Part shown: positions 24,241 through 35,311 of the stretch, piece by piece | Position numbering within the stretch: position 1 is the stretch's first letter | How the letters are laid out: the number at the start of each line of letters is the position of its first letter | Assembly: GCA_028826165.1 (NCBI GenBank) | Contig: JAPDFW010000022.1 | Span: 558,001-622,000, forward strand | Direction: 5' to 3' | From: Anaeramoeba ignava | Taxonomy: Eukaryota; Metamonada; Anaeramoebidae | DNA: 64,000 nt | The notes under the pieces: generated by a model | What the model was told of the DNA's origin: nothing | What the model saw: only the letters and a program-made list of their open reading frames with translations | Database searches by the model: none | Translations under genes and position numbers: made by a program

Positions 24241-26150
24241 ATGAATAAAAAAGAAAAAACAAAATCAAAAAGAATTCACAAATAAATCCATCCAATTCAA
24301 GTGATTCAGAAGATTCAAATGAAGAAATAAGTGAAGATAGTGAAACAGAAAAAGATGAAATAAAAAAAAAATCAAAATCAAAATCAAAATCAAAATCAAA
24401 ATCAAAATCAAAATCAATATCAAAATCAATATCAAAATCAATATCAAAATCAAAATCAATATCAAAATCAAAATCAAAATCAAAATCAAATAGTTTAACT
24501 GATTCAAATAAAACTAGTTCAAATGAAGAAATAAGTGAAGATAGTGAAACAGATGAATATGAAAATGAAAAAGAAGATCTAATTGAAATTAAAAATGAAA
24601 ATCAAACAATATTTAAAGAAAAATTCATAAACGATTTCCAAAATTTATTTGAAAATGAAAATAATAATTATTCTGATTTTATTATCAAATCTGGAAAAGA
24701 ATCATTTCAATTTAATTCTCATAAATCAATTTTATCTTTTCGTTCTCCTTATTTTGCTCTTCTTTTCAAAGAAAAATTAATAAATCAAATTGAATTTCTT
24801 GAAATTAGAAAACCAATTATGAAGAAAATCTTGAAATATATTTATACAAGTCAAATTCAAATTTCTAAATCAGAATTAATTGAAATGTTGATAGTTTCAA
24901 ATCAATTTCAATTAAATTCACTTTCCAAATTTATTGAAAATGAAATTATCAAAAATATTAATGAAAAAAATGTTTGTGATTATTTATTAACAAATCAAAA
25001 AATGAAATCAAATCAATTAGAAAATGAATGTTTGAAATTTATTATTGATAATTTTGATAAATTTATTCAACAAAATAATTTCTATTCATTTAATCAAGAA
25101 CAAATGATTGCTTTACTTGATAAATTAAATAAAAAAACACAAATTGGAATTGAATTATTTGAAATGATTAAAAAATGGATTGAACGAAATGAACAAAAAA
25201 ATAATAATGAAATTACTGAAAATGATCAAAAAAAAAATCAAAAAAAAATTATTGAAGAATTAATATTAAAAATTGATATAAAATCAATTAAATCTCAACA
25301 TCTTGAAAAAATTCAACAAATGAATTTTCTTCCAAAATCTTTTGTAATCAAAACTCAAAAAATTCAAGAAGAGTTTTCTCAAAAACAAATTGAAAAAATC
25401 CAAAAAGAAAAAGAAGAAATTATTCAAAAAGAAAAAAAGCAAAATGAAATTATCCAAAAAATTGAGAATGAAAAAAAAGAAAAAGATAAAATTATCCAAA
25501 AAATCGAAAAAGAAAATCAAGAAATGAAACCAATTTACCAAAAAATGAAACCAATTTATGAAGAAATGAAATTGAATAAAATATTTGGCAAATCCAAAAT
25601 TATTAAAGAAATTAAATTTATGAGAAAATTAAAAGAATGGATTCAAAATGAAGAATTTTTTAATAAAATGAAAATTGGATTTTCATGTCAAAAAGATGGA
25701 TTTTCATCACAAACATTTCATTCTAAATGTGATAATAAAGGGAAAACATTAATAATTATTCAAACAACTAATAAATATATATTTGGAGGATTTACAGAAA
25801 TTGGATTTATTTCAGGTTCAAATAGATATATTAAAGATTCAAATGCTTTTATTTTCAGTTTAAAAAATCCAAAAAATGATATTCCACAAAAATTTGAAAT
25901 TCAAAAAGGAAAAGAAGATTATGCAATTCGTTATACAAAAGATGATGGTCCAATATTTGGTCAATATCAAGAAAACTACTATGATAATGATATTTGGATT
26001 AATTCAGATTTAAAAAGTGGAAATACAGATTTTGGAGCAACATATTCTCTTCCAAATGGATTAAAACATGGAACAAATGAAGCAAAAAGTTATTTAGCAG
26101 GATCTTATAAAAATTGGAAAATTGAAGAAATGGAAATTTATTTTATTTAA
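24241..26150 (+). pseudogene. BTB-TLDc copy 4, single-base frameshift after the start
   Basis: ATG 24241 reads MNKKEKTKSKRIHK then stops. Compared with copy 5 one A is missing in the A-run before GAATTCACAAATAAATCC; restoring frame there would link the start to the frame that is open from about 24,270 to 26150. That frame encodes a long Ser-Lys repeat, acidic linker, BTB, the copy-3-like helical middle, coiled coil and a full TLDc. The first ATG in the frame is 24819. The lesion is a single homopolymer base, so a sequencing error or a polymorphic allele is possible. Confidence 0.55.
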
Positions 26151-26337
26151 TTTAATTTCTTTTCCTAAATATTTTCTTTTTTAAAATTTTAATTCTAATT
26201 TTAATTCTAATTCTAATTTTAATTTTAATTTTAATTTTAATTTTAATTCTAATTTTAATTTTAATTTTAATTTTAATTTTAATTTTAAAAAAAAAAACAA
26301 AATTATTTTTTTTTCATTTTTTTTTTCATTTTTTTTC

Positions 26338-26403
26338 TTTCAAATTTAAAAATATCCACTTTTTTTTAAATTCATTTTTTTTCTTTAAATAATAATAAAA
26401 AAT
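26338..26403 (+). promoter_or_regulatory. Conserved block upstream of BTB-TLDc copy 5
   Basis: Same core and spacing before ATG 26435; two TTTCATTTTTT boxes precede it. Confidence 0.35.
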
Positions 26404-26434
26404 AAGCAAACACTTCATTTACAAACAAAACAAA

Positions 26435-28352
26435 ATGAATAAAAAATCAAAAGAAAAATCAAAAAAGAATTCACAAATAAATCCATCCAATTCAAGTGAT
26501 TCAGAAGATTCAAATGAAGAAATAAGTGAAGATAGTGAAACAGAAAAAGATGAAATAAAAAAAAAATCAAAATCAAAATCAAAATCAAAATCAAAATCAA
26601 AATCAAAATCAAAATCAAAATCAAAATCAAAATCAAAATCAAAATCAAAATCAATATCAAAATCAATATCAATATCAAAATCAAATAGTTTAACTGATTC
26701 AAATAAAACTAGTTCAAATGAAGAAATAAGTGAAGATAGTGAAACAGATGAATATGAAAATGAAAAAGAAGATCTAATTGAAATTAAAAATGAAAATCAA
26801 AAAATATTTAAAGAAAAATTCATAAATGATTTCCAAAATTTATTTGAAAATGAAAATAATAATTATTCTGATTTTATTATCAAATCTGGAAAAGAATCAT
26901 TTCAATTTAATTCTCATAAATCAATTTTATCTTTTCGTTCTCCTTATTTTGCTCTTCTTTTCAAAGAAAAATTAATAAATCAAATTGAATTTCCTGAAAT
27001 TAGAAAACCAATTATGAAGAAAATATTGAAATATATTTATACAAGTCAAATTCAAATTTCTAAATCAGAATTAATTGAAATGTTGATAGTTTCAAATCAA
27101 TTTCAATTAAATTTACTTTCCAAATTTATTGAAAATGAAATTATCAAAAATATTAATGAAAAAAATGTTTGTGATTATTTATCAAACAAATCAAAAAATG
27201 AAATCAAATCAATTAGAAAATGAATGTTTGAAATTTATTATTGATAATTTTGATAAATTTATTCAACAAAATAATACATTTAAATTAACAAAAAAACAAA
27301 TGAAATATGTTATTGAAAAAGGAACAATCAAATTCAAAAAAATTGGAATTGAATTATTTGAAATGATTGAAAAATGGATTAAAGAAAATGAACAAAAAAA
27401 TAATGATAAAATTAATCAAAATATCCAAAAAGAAAAATTCAATAAAATTATTGAAGAATTTATTCCAAAAATTAATATTAAATGTTTAAAAAACAAAACA
27501 TTAAAACAAATTAAAAAAATTGAATTTCTTCCAAATATATTTTTAATTGGAATTGAAAATCTTCGAAATGAAAGAATTTATCAAAAACAAAAACTTGAGA
27601 ATGAAAAAAAAGAAAAAGATGAAATTATCCAAAAAATCCAAAAAGAAAATCAAGAAATGAAACCAATTTATGAAGAAATGAAATCAATTTATAAAGAAAA
27701 AATGGAATTAAACAAAATATTTGAAGAATCCAAAATTATTAAAGAAATTGAATTTATGAAAAAATTAAAAGAATGGATTCAAAATGAATTTTTTAATAAA
27801 ATGAAAATTGGATTTTCATGTCAAAAAGATGGATTTTCATCACAAACATTTCATTCTAAATGTGATAATAAAGGGAAAACATTAATAATTATTCAAACAA
27901 CTGATAAATATATATTTGGAGGATTTACAGAAATTGGATTTATTTCAGGTTCAAATAGATATATTAAAGATTCAAATGCTTTTATTTTCAGTTTAAAAAA
28001 TCCAAAAAATGATATTCCACAAAAATTTGAAATTCAAAAAGGAAAAGAAGGTTATGCAATTTGTTATACCAAAAATGATGGTCCAAGATTTGGTCAATAT
28101 CAGAAAAATGAAAATTCTAATTACTATTTCCATAATTATTCCCATAATTATTCCCATAATTATTCCCATTCAGAGCAAGAAAAAAAATATGATATTCGGA
28201 TTAAATCAGATTTAAAAAGTGGAAATACAGATTTTGGAGCAACATATTCTCTTCCAAATGGATTAAAACATGGAACAAATGAAGCAAAAAGTTATTTAAC
28301 AGGATCTTATAAAAATTGGAAAATTGAAGAAATGGAAATTTATTTTATTTAA
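26435..28352 (+). pseudogene. BTB-TLDc copy 5, frameshift between BTB and TLDc
   Basis: ATG 26435 opens 262 codons: leader, long Ser-Lys repeat (about 26,570-26,690), acidic linker and the BTB with part of the helices, ending at 27223. One extra A near 27,187 (TCAAACAAATC, where the other copies have the equivalent of TCAACAAATC) shifts the frame. The remainder (helical middle of the copy-1/2 type, coiled coil, TLDc) is open in the other frame to 28352. The TLDc has a His-Asn-Tyr-Ser repeat insert (HNYSHNYSHNYSHS) also seen in shorter form in copy 3. Confidence 0.65.
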
Positions 28353-28437
28353 ATCAATTTCTTTTCCTAAATATTTTCTTTTTTAATCTTTTTATTTTTT
28401 CTTTTTTAAAATTTCAAAAAAAAATAACAAATTTTTT

Positions 28438-28801
28438 TTAATTTTGATTAAGGTTTTTATTAAGAAATTCTTCTCTTAAAGTTTTTTGAGAAACTGAAGA
28501 ACGAATTACAACAGAAGAATTATATTTCCCAAATTCATTTGTATTTTTTTTAAGAGTAAAATCATGACCAAGAGAATCAAGTTTGTTTTTCTTTGAACTT
28601 GAAGATTGAGTTTGAAAAGAATAAGCTATTTTTAAAAGAAAATTAATTTTGAAAAGAAAATTTTTTTTTATTTTAACGTTTTTATTATTTTTAAAAAAAG
28701 CAAATTTTTTTTTATTCACTTTTTGAAACAAAAGACGGTTCATTTGATTTAAAAGTTATAGGAGATGAATTTCCTCTTAATAAATCATAAGCAGCTTGCA
28801 T
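28438..28801 (-). CDS. Small Ser/Lys-rich protein of unknown function, two exons
   Basis: Exon 1 is 28801-28720 (MQAAYDLLRGNSSPITFKSN then EPSFVSK), intron 28719-28626, exon 2 is 28625-28438 in matching phase 1, total 89 residues. The second exon reads YSFQTQSSSSKKNKLDSLGH and ends RSSVSQKTLREEFLNKNLNQ plus Asn. It has no transmembrane segment or signal peptide and looks mostly disordered, with a possible short helix at each end. I do not recognise it. A TTTTTCATTTTTTT box is about 45 bases upstream of the start. The stop is close to the end of the convergent BTB-TLDc array. Confidence 0.55.
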
Positions 28802-28937
28802 TTGAAAAGAAAGAAAATAATATTTAAAAAAAATCAAAAAAAAAAAATGAAAAATTTATTTTGGAAATTTTTTCAAAAGTAAAAAAAAATTTTTTGATTT
28901 AAAAAAGAAAAAAGCAAAAAAGAGAAAAAGAAAAAGC

Positions 28938-30190
28938 TTATTTGATTCCGATTTTGTTTAAAACTTGAGACATAATTTGAATATCACGAAGATCTTTTCT
29001 CAAAATTTTAATAGAAAATTCTAAACCTTTTTGTTGTTGACTTAAGATGTCAAAAATAGTTTCTTTGCTTTCAGTATCCAAATCCAAGTCTTTAAAAAGC
29101 AATTCAGCAGTAGGTTGATTTGCGAGATTTTCCTCAATCATTTTTGCGCGGGGGATCAATTGATTTAGTTTCCCTCTGAATTTATCCGGTTTATTAAGTT
29201 CTTTTTCAATGAGTTGCAATTTATTTCTAAAATTTTCTTCTTCTTCAGAAAAAGGTGTTTCGCCTCTTTTTAAAACCTCGAGTTTGGATAAAACCCGAAG
29301 CAGTTTATGGGATAATTTGACCTGTCTTTCTTGGCAAAGTTGATATTTTTGCTTCAAATTAAATTCATTGTTTGTTTTGAGTTCATTTATTAATTCACTT
29401 AAATTTTCAAGTTCTTTTTTTTGTAAATCAATCGATGATTTTTGCTGTTCTGTTCGTGTTTTTAAGTCTTGGAACCCTGAAATTTGAATAGGAACTAATC
29501 GTTCTGGATCTGGATTGTTTTGTAATGAATAATTCCATAGTGTTTCATCCATATTGTCTGGTTTTTGATACTCAACTTCTTTTGATTGATCGCGAACGTT
29601 GTAAAGTATGTATTTAAATGGATAGTTTTGGTTCATCGGTTCAAGTAATTGAACAATTTGATCAAGTTCTTCTGTAATTGTTGTTGGTTGATTTGAAATC
29701 AAATTTTGATTTTGATTTTGATTTTGATTTTGATTTTGGTTTTGGTTTTGATTTTGATTTTGATTTTGGTTTTGGTTTTGATTTGAAAATAAACTTGGTT
29801 TATTTTGGTTTTGATTTTGGTTTGAAAATAAACTTGGTTTATTTTGATTTTGATTTTGATTTGAAAATAAACTTGGTTTGTTTTTGGATTTTGGTTTTGA
29901 TTTGAAAATAAACTTGGTTTATTTTGGTTTTGATTTTGATTTTGATTTGAAAATAAACTTGGTTTATTTTGATTTTGGTTTGAAAATAAACTTGGTTTAT
30001 TTTGATTTTGATTTTGATTTGAAAATAAACTTGGTTTATTTTGGTTTTGATTTTGGTTTTGGTTTGAAAATAAACTTGTTTTATTTTGGTTTTGGTTTTG
30101 GTTTGAAAATAAACTTGGTTTGTTTTGGTTTTTTTGATTTGAAAATAAACTTGTTCTTTTTTGATCAGAAAATGATTGTGAACGATTCAT
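28938..30190 (-). CDS. Nup54-like nucleoporin with FG-less repeats and a frame break
   Basis: Nup54 is part of the Nup62-Nup54-Nup58 central channel of the nuclear pore. The C-terminal ~240 residues match the Nup54 alpha/beta and coiled-coil region: FKYILYNVRDQ, NMDETLWNYSLQNNPDPERL, VPIQISGFQDLKTRTEQQ, then coiled coil to the end. The N-terminal half starts MNRSQSFSDQKRTSLFSNQ and has ten units of SLFSNQ separated by Asn-Gln-Lys spacers; in other species this region carries FG or GLFG repeats. The frame of the first seven units is out of register with the rest: near 29,886 the unit reads ..NQNPKTNQVYFQ instead of ..NQNKPSLFSNQ. After it the correct frame runs open through three further units into the C-terminal domain. 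An indel in the repeat or an unrecognised small intron could explain this. Multiple TTTCATTTTTTT boxes precede the start. Confidence 0.8.
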
Positions 30191-30199
30191 TATTAAAAA

Positions 30200-30236
30200 A
30201 GGAAAAAAATGAAAAAAATGAAAAAAATGAAAAATT
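30200..30236 (-). promoter_or_regulatory. Triple TTTCATTTTTTT box before Nup54-like gene
   Basis: On the minus strand three adjacent copies of TTTTTTTCAT lie 10-45 bases before the ATG at 30190. This is the strongest repeated form of the box on this strand. Confidence 0.45.
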
Positions 30237-30789
30237 AAAAATTAAATTTTTTTTTCATTTTTTTTCTCTTTTTCTTTAGTTTATTACAAAAAGAAAAAAT
30301 ATAAAGAAATTTATAATGAAAAAAGTAAATTTAAAAAATTAAAAAAATTTGTTTTATTATTTTTATAAACAACAAAATTGAATAAATAAAAATAAAACAA
30401 AACAAAATAAAACAAAATAAAACAAAATAAAATATAAATAAATATAAATAGTTTATTGCTTTTATTGGTTTATTATTTTTGATTTACAATTCATTTGCAG
30501 ATGAATCAACATATTATCCAGGTTATTCATTATCAAATGTTCAACAAAATTCAGGAGGATTTACAGGTGATTTAACAATGATTTCACCAGGACCTTATGG
30601 TGATGATATTCCCAATTTATCACTTAATGTTGAATATCAAACAGAAACAAGAGTAAGAATTAAAATTTATGATCCAAATAATGCAAGATGGGAAGGTAAT
30701 TAATTATTAATTATTTTTATTTTTAATTTTTAATTTTAATTTTAGTTTAATTTTCAAAATTTCCAATTCCAAATTTTTAATTTTTAAAA

Positions 30790-31312
30790 TAGTTCCTAAA
30801 ATCAAATTAATTCAAATCAAATCAAATTTAAATCAAATTAAATTAAATCAAATTAAATTAAATCAAAGGTTTATTAATTTTTAAATTAAATTTGAATGAA
30901 TCAAATCAAATCAAATCAAATCAAATCAAATTAAATTAAATCAAATTAAATCAAATAAATTAAATTAAATCAAACTAAATCAATTTAAATTAAATTAAAT
31001 CAAATCAAATAAAATCAAAATTAAATCAAAAATTAAATTAAATCAAATTAAATTAAATTAAATCAAATTAAATTAAATTAAAATCAAATTAAATTAAATT
31101 AAATTAAATAAATCAAATCAAATAAATCAAATTAAATTAAATCAAATTAAATTAAATTAAATCAAATTAAATTAAATCAAATAAATCAAATTAAATAAAT
31201 TAATCAATAAAATCAAATTAAATCAATTAAATCAATTAAATCAAATAAATCAAATAAATCAATTAAATCAAATAAATCAAATCAAACTAAATAAATCAAA
31301 TTAAATCAAACC
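30790..31312. repeat. AAATTAAATC repeat invading GH31 copy A exons 3-4
   Basis: About 520 bases of AAATTA/AAATCAA units that occupy intron 3 and also replace the ends of exons 3 and 4 relative to copy B, where the same repeat is confined to the intron (35,820-36,070). Confidence 0.75.
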
Positions 31313-31990
31313 AAATTTTGGAATTATGTTATTAGAGAATTAAACAATGAAGTTTTATTCAATACAACACCACCTGATACTCATGATTATAATGGATTAA
31401 TTTTTGAAAATTTATATATTGAAATTAATTCTAAAACAGCAAAAAATCCAAATATTTATGGATTAGGAGAAAGAATTTATGATTTTAAACTCAATACTTC
31501 AAATCATACTTATGTTATGTTTACAAAAGGTTTTTTTTTAAAATATTCATTCAAAACAATATATTTATTTAAAACAAAATATTTATTTAAAACAATATAT
31601 TTACTTAAAACAAAATATTTATTTAAAACATTAAAAAGATAATGGAAATGAAGAAGATGTTAATTTATATGGAGTTCATCCATTTTATATTGAATTAAGA
31701 GAAGAAACACATCTTTTTCATGGAGTTTTTATATTAAATTCCAATGCAATGGATGTAACATTAAATCCAGATCATTTAACTTATAGAACAATTGGAGGAA
31801 TTTTAGATATTTACATTTTTACAGGAGTTTCAATCGATGATGTTATTTCACAGTATTAATAAATTTAATAATTAGAATAATAAATCAATTTTAATTAAAA
31901 TAAATAAATAAATAAATAAAAAAGATATACTGATTTAGTTGGAAAACCTCCTATGATTCCATATTTTGCACTTGGATTTCATCAATGCAG

Positions 31991-32882
31991 GTAAAATATT
32001 AAAATATTAAAATATCAAAATATAAAAATATCAAAATATAAAAATATAAAAATATAAAAATATTAAAATATAAAAATATTAAAAATATTAAAATATTAAA
32101 ATATAAAAATATTAAAAATATTAAAATATTAAAATATTAAAATATTAAAATATTAAAATATTAAAATATCCAAAATATTAAAATATTAAAATATCAAAAA
32201 TATCCAAAATATTAAAATATTAAAATATTAAAATATTAAAATATTAAATATTAAAATATCAAAATATAAAAATATTAAAATATTAAATATTAAAAATATT
32301 AAAATATTAAAATATTAAAAATATTTAAAAATATTAAAATATTAAAATATTAAAATATTAAAAATATTAAAATATTAAATATTAAAATATTAAAATATTA
32401 AAATATTAAAAAAATATTAAAATATTAAAATATCCAAAATATTAAAATATTAAAATATAAAATATTAAAATATAAAATATTAAAAATATTAAAAATATTA
32501 AAATATTAAAATATTAAAATATTAAAATATTAAAATATTAAAATATTAAAATATTAAAATATTAAAATATAAAAATATTAAACTGTTAAAATATCCAAAA
32601 TATTAAAAATATCCAAAATATTAAAATATTAAAAATATTAAAATATTAAAAATATTAAAATATTTAATATTAAAATATTAAAATATTAAAATATTAAAAT
32701 ATCCAAAATATCAAAATATTAAAATATTAAAATATTAAAATATAAAAATATTAAAATATCCAAAATATTAAAATATTAAAATATTAAAATATTAAAATAT
32801 CAAAAATATTAAAATATTAATAATATTAAAATATCCAAAATATCAAAATATAAAAATATTAAAATATTAAAAATAAATAAAG
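31991..32882. repeat. TATTAAAA minisatellite in GH31 copy A intron 6
   Basis: Nearly 900 bases of AAAATATT units with rare AAAATATCC variants, starting directly after the donor GTAAAATATT and ending at the acceptor before the catalytic exon. Confidence 0.85.
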
Positions 32883-34614
32883 ATGGGGTTATAAAGATTT
32901 GGATGTATGCAAAACAGTTGTTGAACAATATAAAGCACATCAACTTCCACTTGATACATTTTGGATGGATATTGATTATATGGATGAACACAAAGATTTT
33001 ACATTTGATCCAGTTAATTATCCACAAGAAGAAGTAAAAGAATTTGTTGAACAATTACATGAAGACAATCAACATTACGTAATAATACTTGATCCAGGTA
33101 TCAAAGTTGAAGAAGGATATGCACCATATGATGATGGAATAAGTGATGGAATATTCATTATAAGTGCAGATACAAAATTACCTTATACAGCACCTGTTTG
33201 GCCAGGAGAATGCAACTTCCCAGACTTTACAAACCCAAAAACATATTCATATTGGTCTAAATTCATTCAACAAATCTTCGATGAAGGAATTATTCTTGAT
33301 GGACTTTGGGTTGATATGAATGAATTAGTTACTTTTGATTCAAGTGAAGAATTAAGTGAATCAAGTGAATCAAAAAAAGTGGAACGTGATTCAATTAATT
33401 TACCTTATGTTCCTGGTGGAGTTAATCTTAATTATAGAACAGTTAATTTATCTGCAATTCACAATACTTCGATTGCATTTAATCTTCATTCAATGTATGG
33501 ATTTATGGAAGCAAAAGCAACAGCATCAATACTTACAGAAACCAAAAAGACAAGAATATTTGTGATTTCAAGATCAACATATGCAGGTCATGGACATCAT
33601 GCTTTTCATTGGTTAGGAGATAATTATTCAACTTACAAATCAATGGCAACTTCAATTCAAGGTATTTTGAATATGAATATGTTTGGAATTCCACTTGTTG
33701 GTGCTGATATTTGTGGATTCTCAGGAAATACTACTGCTGAATTATGTGCAAGATGGATTGAACTTGGTAGTTTTTATCCTTTTTCAAGAGATCATAATTC
33801 CATTGGAATGAAATCACAAGAACTTTATGCTTTGGGAGATCAAGTGACTAATATTTCAAGAAATGTTTTATTAAATCGATATTCATTAATTCCATATTAT
33901 TACACTTTATTCTATTATTCACATGAAATTGGAACACCAATTTGGAGAGCATTAGTTTATGATTTTCCTGAAGATCCAAATACATATTCAATTGATAAAC
34001 AATTTTTGGTTGGAAATGCATTATTAGTCACACCAGTTTTAGAAGAAGGAGCAACAAGTGTTGAAGGATATTTCCCTAATTCAGATTGGTATGATTATTG
34101 GAGTGGAGAAAAAATTCTAACTAAAAATTCAACATTAACATTTGGGAAGAATTTAACACTTGATGCACCACTTGATAAAATTAATGTTGCTATTAGAGGA
34201 GGATATATTATTCCTAAACAAGAACCAGCATTAACAACTGCAGAATCAAGAAATAATAGTTTTGAACTTCTTGCTGCTATTGATTCTGAAACTGGTTCAG
34301 CTTCAGGAAAACTATTTTTTGATGATGGTATTTCTTTGGATACTTCACAGAATTCTTCAAGTTTGATTTTTGAATTGACTTATTTTTCAGGATTTTCTTA
34401 TTTTGAAACTTATATTCTTGAATCCAATTATGATCTTCTTAATCATGTTTTATTGGATAAAATGACTTTTTATGGAGTTGATAATATTACAACTTTATGG
34501 GTTAATAATATTAAATATCCATTTGAATATGATTCAACATTAAAAGTATTAAGAATCAAAGGATTAAATCTTTCTTTGAATGAAAGATTCCAAATAATTT
34601 GGAAAACAAATTAA

Positions 34615-35160
34615 ATTCAATTCAAATTTTTCAAAAGAAATTTTTAATCAAATTTTTAATCAAATTTTTAATTCAATTTTTTAATCAAATCTTTAATCAA
34701 ATTCAAATCAAATCTTTAATCAAATTCAAATCAAATCTTTAATCAAATTCAAATCAAATTTAATTCAAATTCAAATCAAATCTTTAATCAAATTCAAATC
34801 AAATTTAATTCAAATTCAAATCAAATCTTTAATTCAAATTTTTTAAAAGAAATTCAATTCAAATCTTTAATCAAATTCAATTTAAATTCAATTCAATTTT
34901 AATCAAATTCAAATCAAATTTTTTAATCAAATTTTTAATTCAATTTTTTAATCAAATCTTTAATCAAATTCAAATCAAATCTTTAATCAAATTTTTAAAC
35001 AAAATCAAATTCTAATCAAATTCAATTCAAATTTTTCAAAAGAAATTTTTAATCAAATTTTTTAATCAAATCTTTAATCAAATTCAAATTTAATTCAATT
35101 TTAATCAAATTCAAATTTTTAATCAATTTCTTCAAAAAGGAATAAAAGGAATTTCAAAAA
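34615..35160. repeat. Repeat spacer between GH31 copies
   Basis: AAATCTTTAATCAAATTC and AATTTTTAATCAAA units follow the stop of copy A. A shorter version follows copy B. No gene is seen. Confidence 0.7.
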
Positions 35161-35311
35161 GAATTTTTAAATCTTTTTTGTTTTCTTTTTTTAATTATTT
35201 TTCCAACTCAACAAGAACAGAAAAATGAAAAATTTTTTTGATTATTTTTTTTCATTTTTTTTTCTTTTTCTTTAGTTTATTACAAAAAGAAAAAATATAA
35301 AGAAATTTATA

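Larger units (their letters stand above)
17893..28420 (+). repeat. Five-copy tandem array of BTB-TLDc genes
   Basis: Five head-to-tail units end at stops 19527, 21683, 23955, 26150 and 28352, giving a period of 2.16-2.27 kb. Each unit has an ATGAATAAAAA start region, a Ser-Lys or equivalent repeat leader, an acidic linker, a BTB domain, a helical middle, a coiled coil and a TLDc domain, followed by the same ~400-base spacer. Similarity extends through the spacers, so the array arose by unequal exchange of whole genes. The right edge is near 28,420; the left edge lacks the spacer block. Confidence 0.9.
30316..34614 (+). pseudogene. GH31 alpha-glucosidase copy A, damaged N-terminal exons
   Basis: GH31 enzymes hydrolyse terminal alpha-linked glucose from starch, glycogen or N-glycans. 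Exon 1 (30316-30324, MKK) and exon 2 (30452-30695) make a signal peptide FIAFIGLLFLIYNSFA and the N-terminal sheet. Exon 3 (about 30,793-30,868) keeps only VP and is then replaced by AAATTA repeat. Exon 4 lacks its first ~45 bases and has a one-base loss (GGAATTATGTTATTAG against GGAATTGCTGTTATTAG in copy B), so it cannot be read in frame, yet it keeps the YGLGERIYDF motif. Exons 5 (31639-31852), 6 (31925-31990) and 7 (32883-34614) are open. Exon 7 has DTFWMDIDYMD, the nucleophile region DGLWVDMNE followed by Leu instead of Pro, and the acid/base HWLGDNYST. The linker after the nucleophile is about 17 residues shorter than in copy B. Confidence 0.75.
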
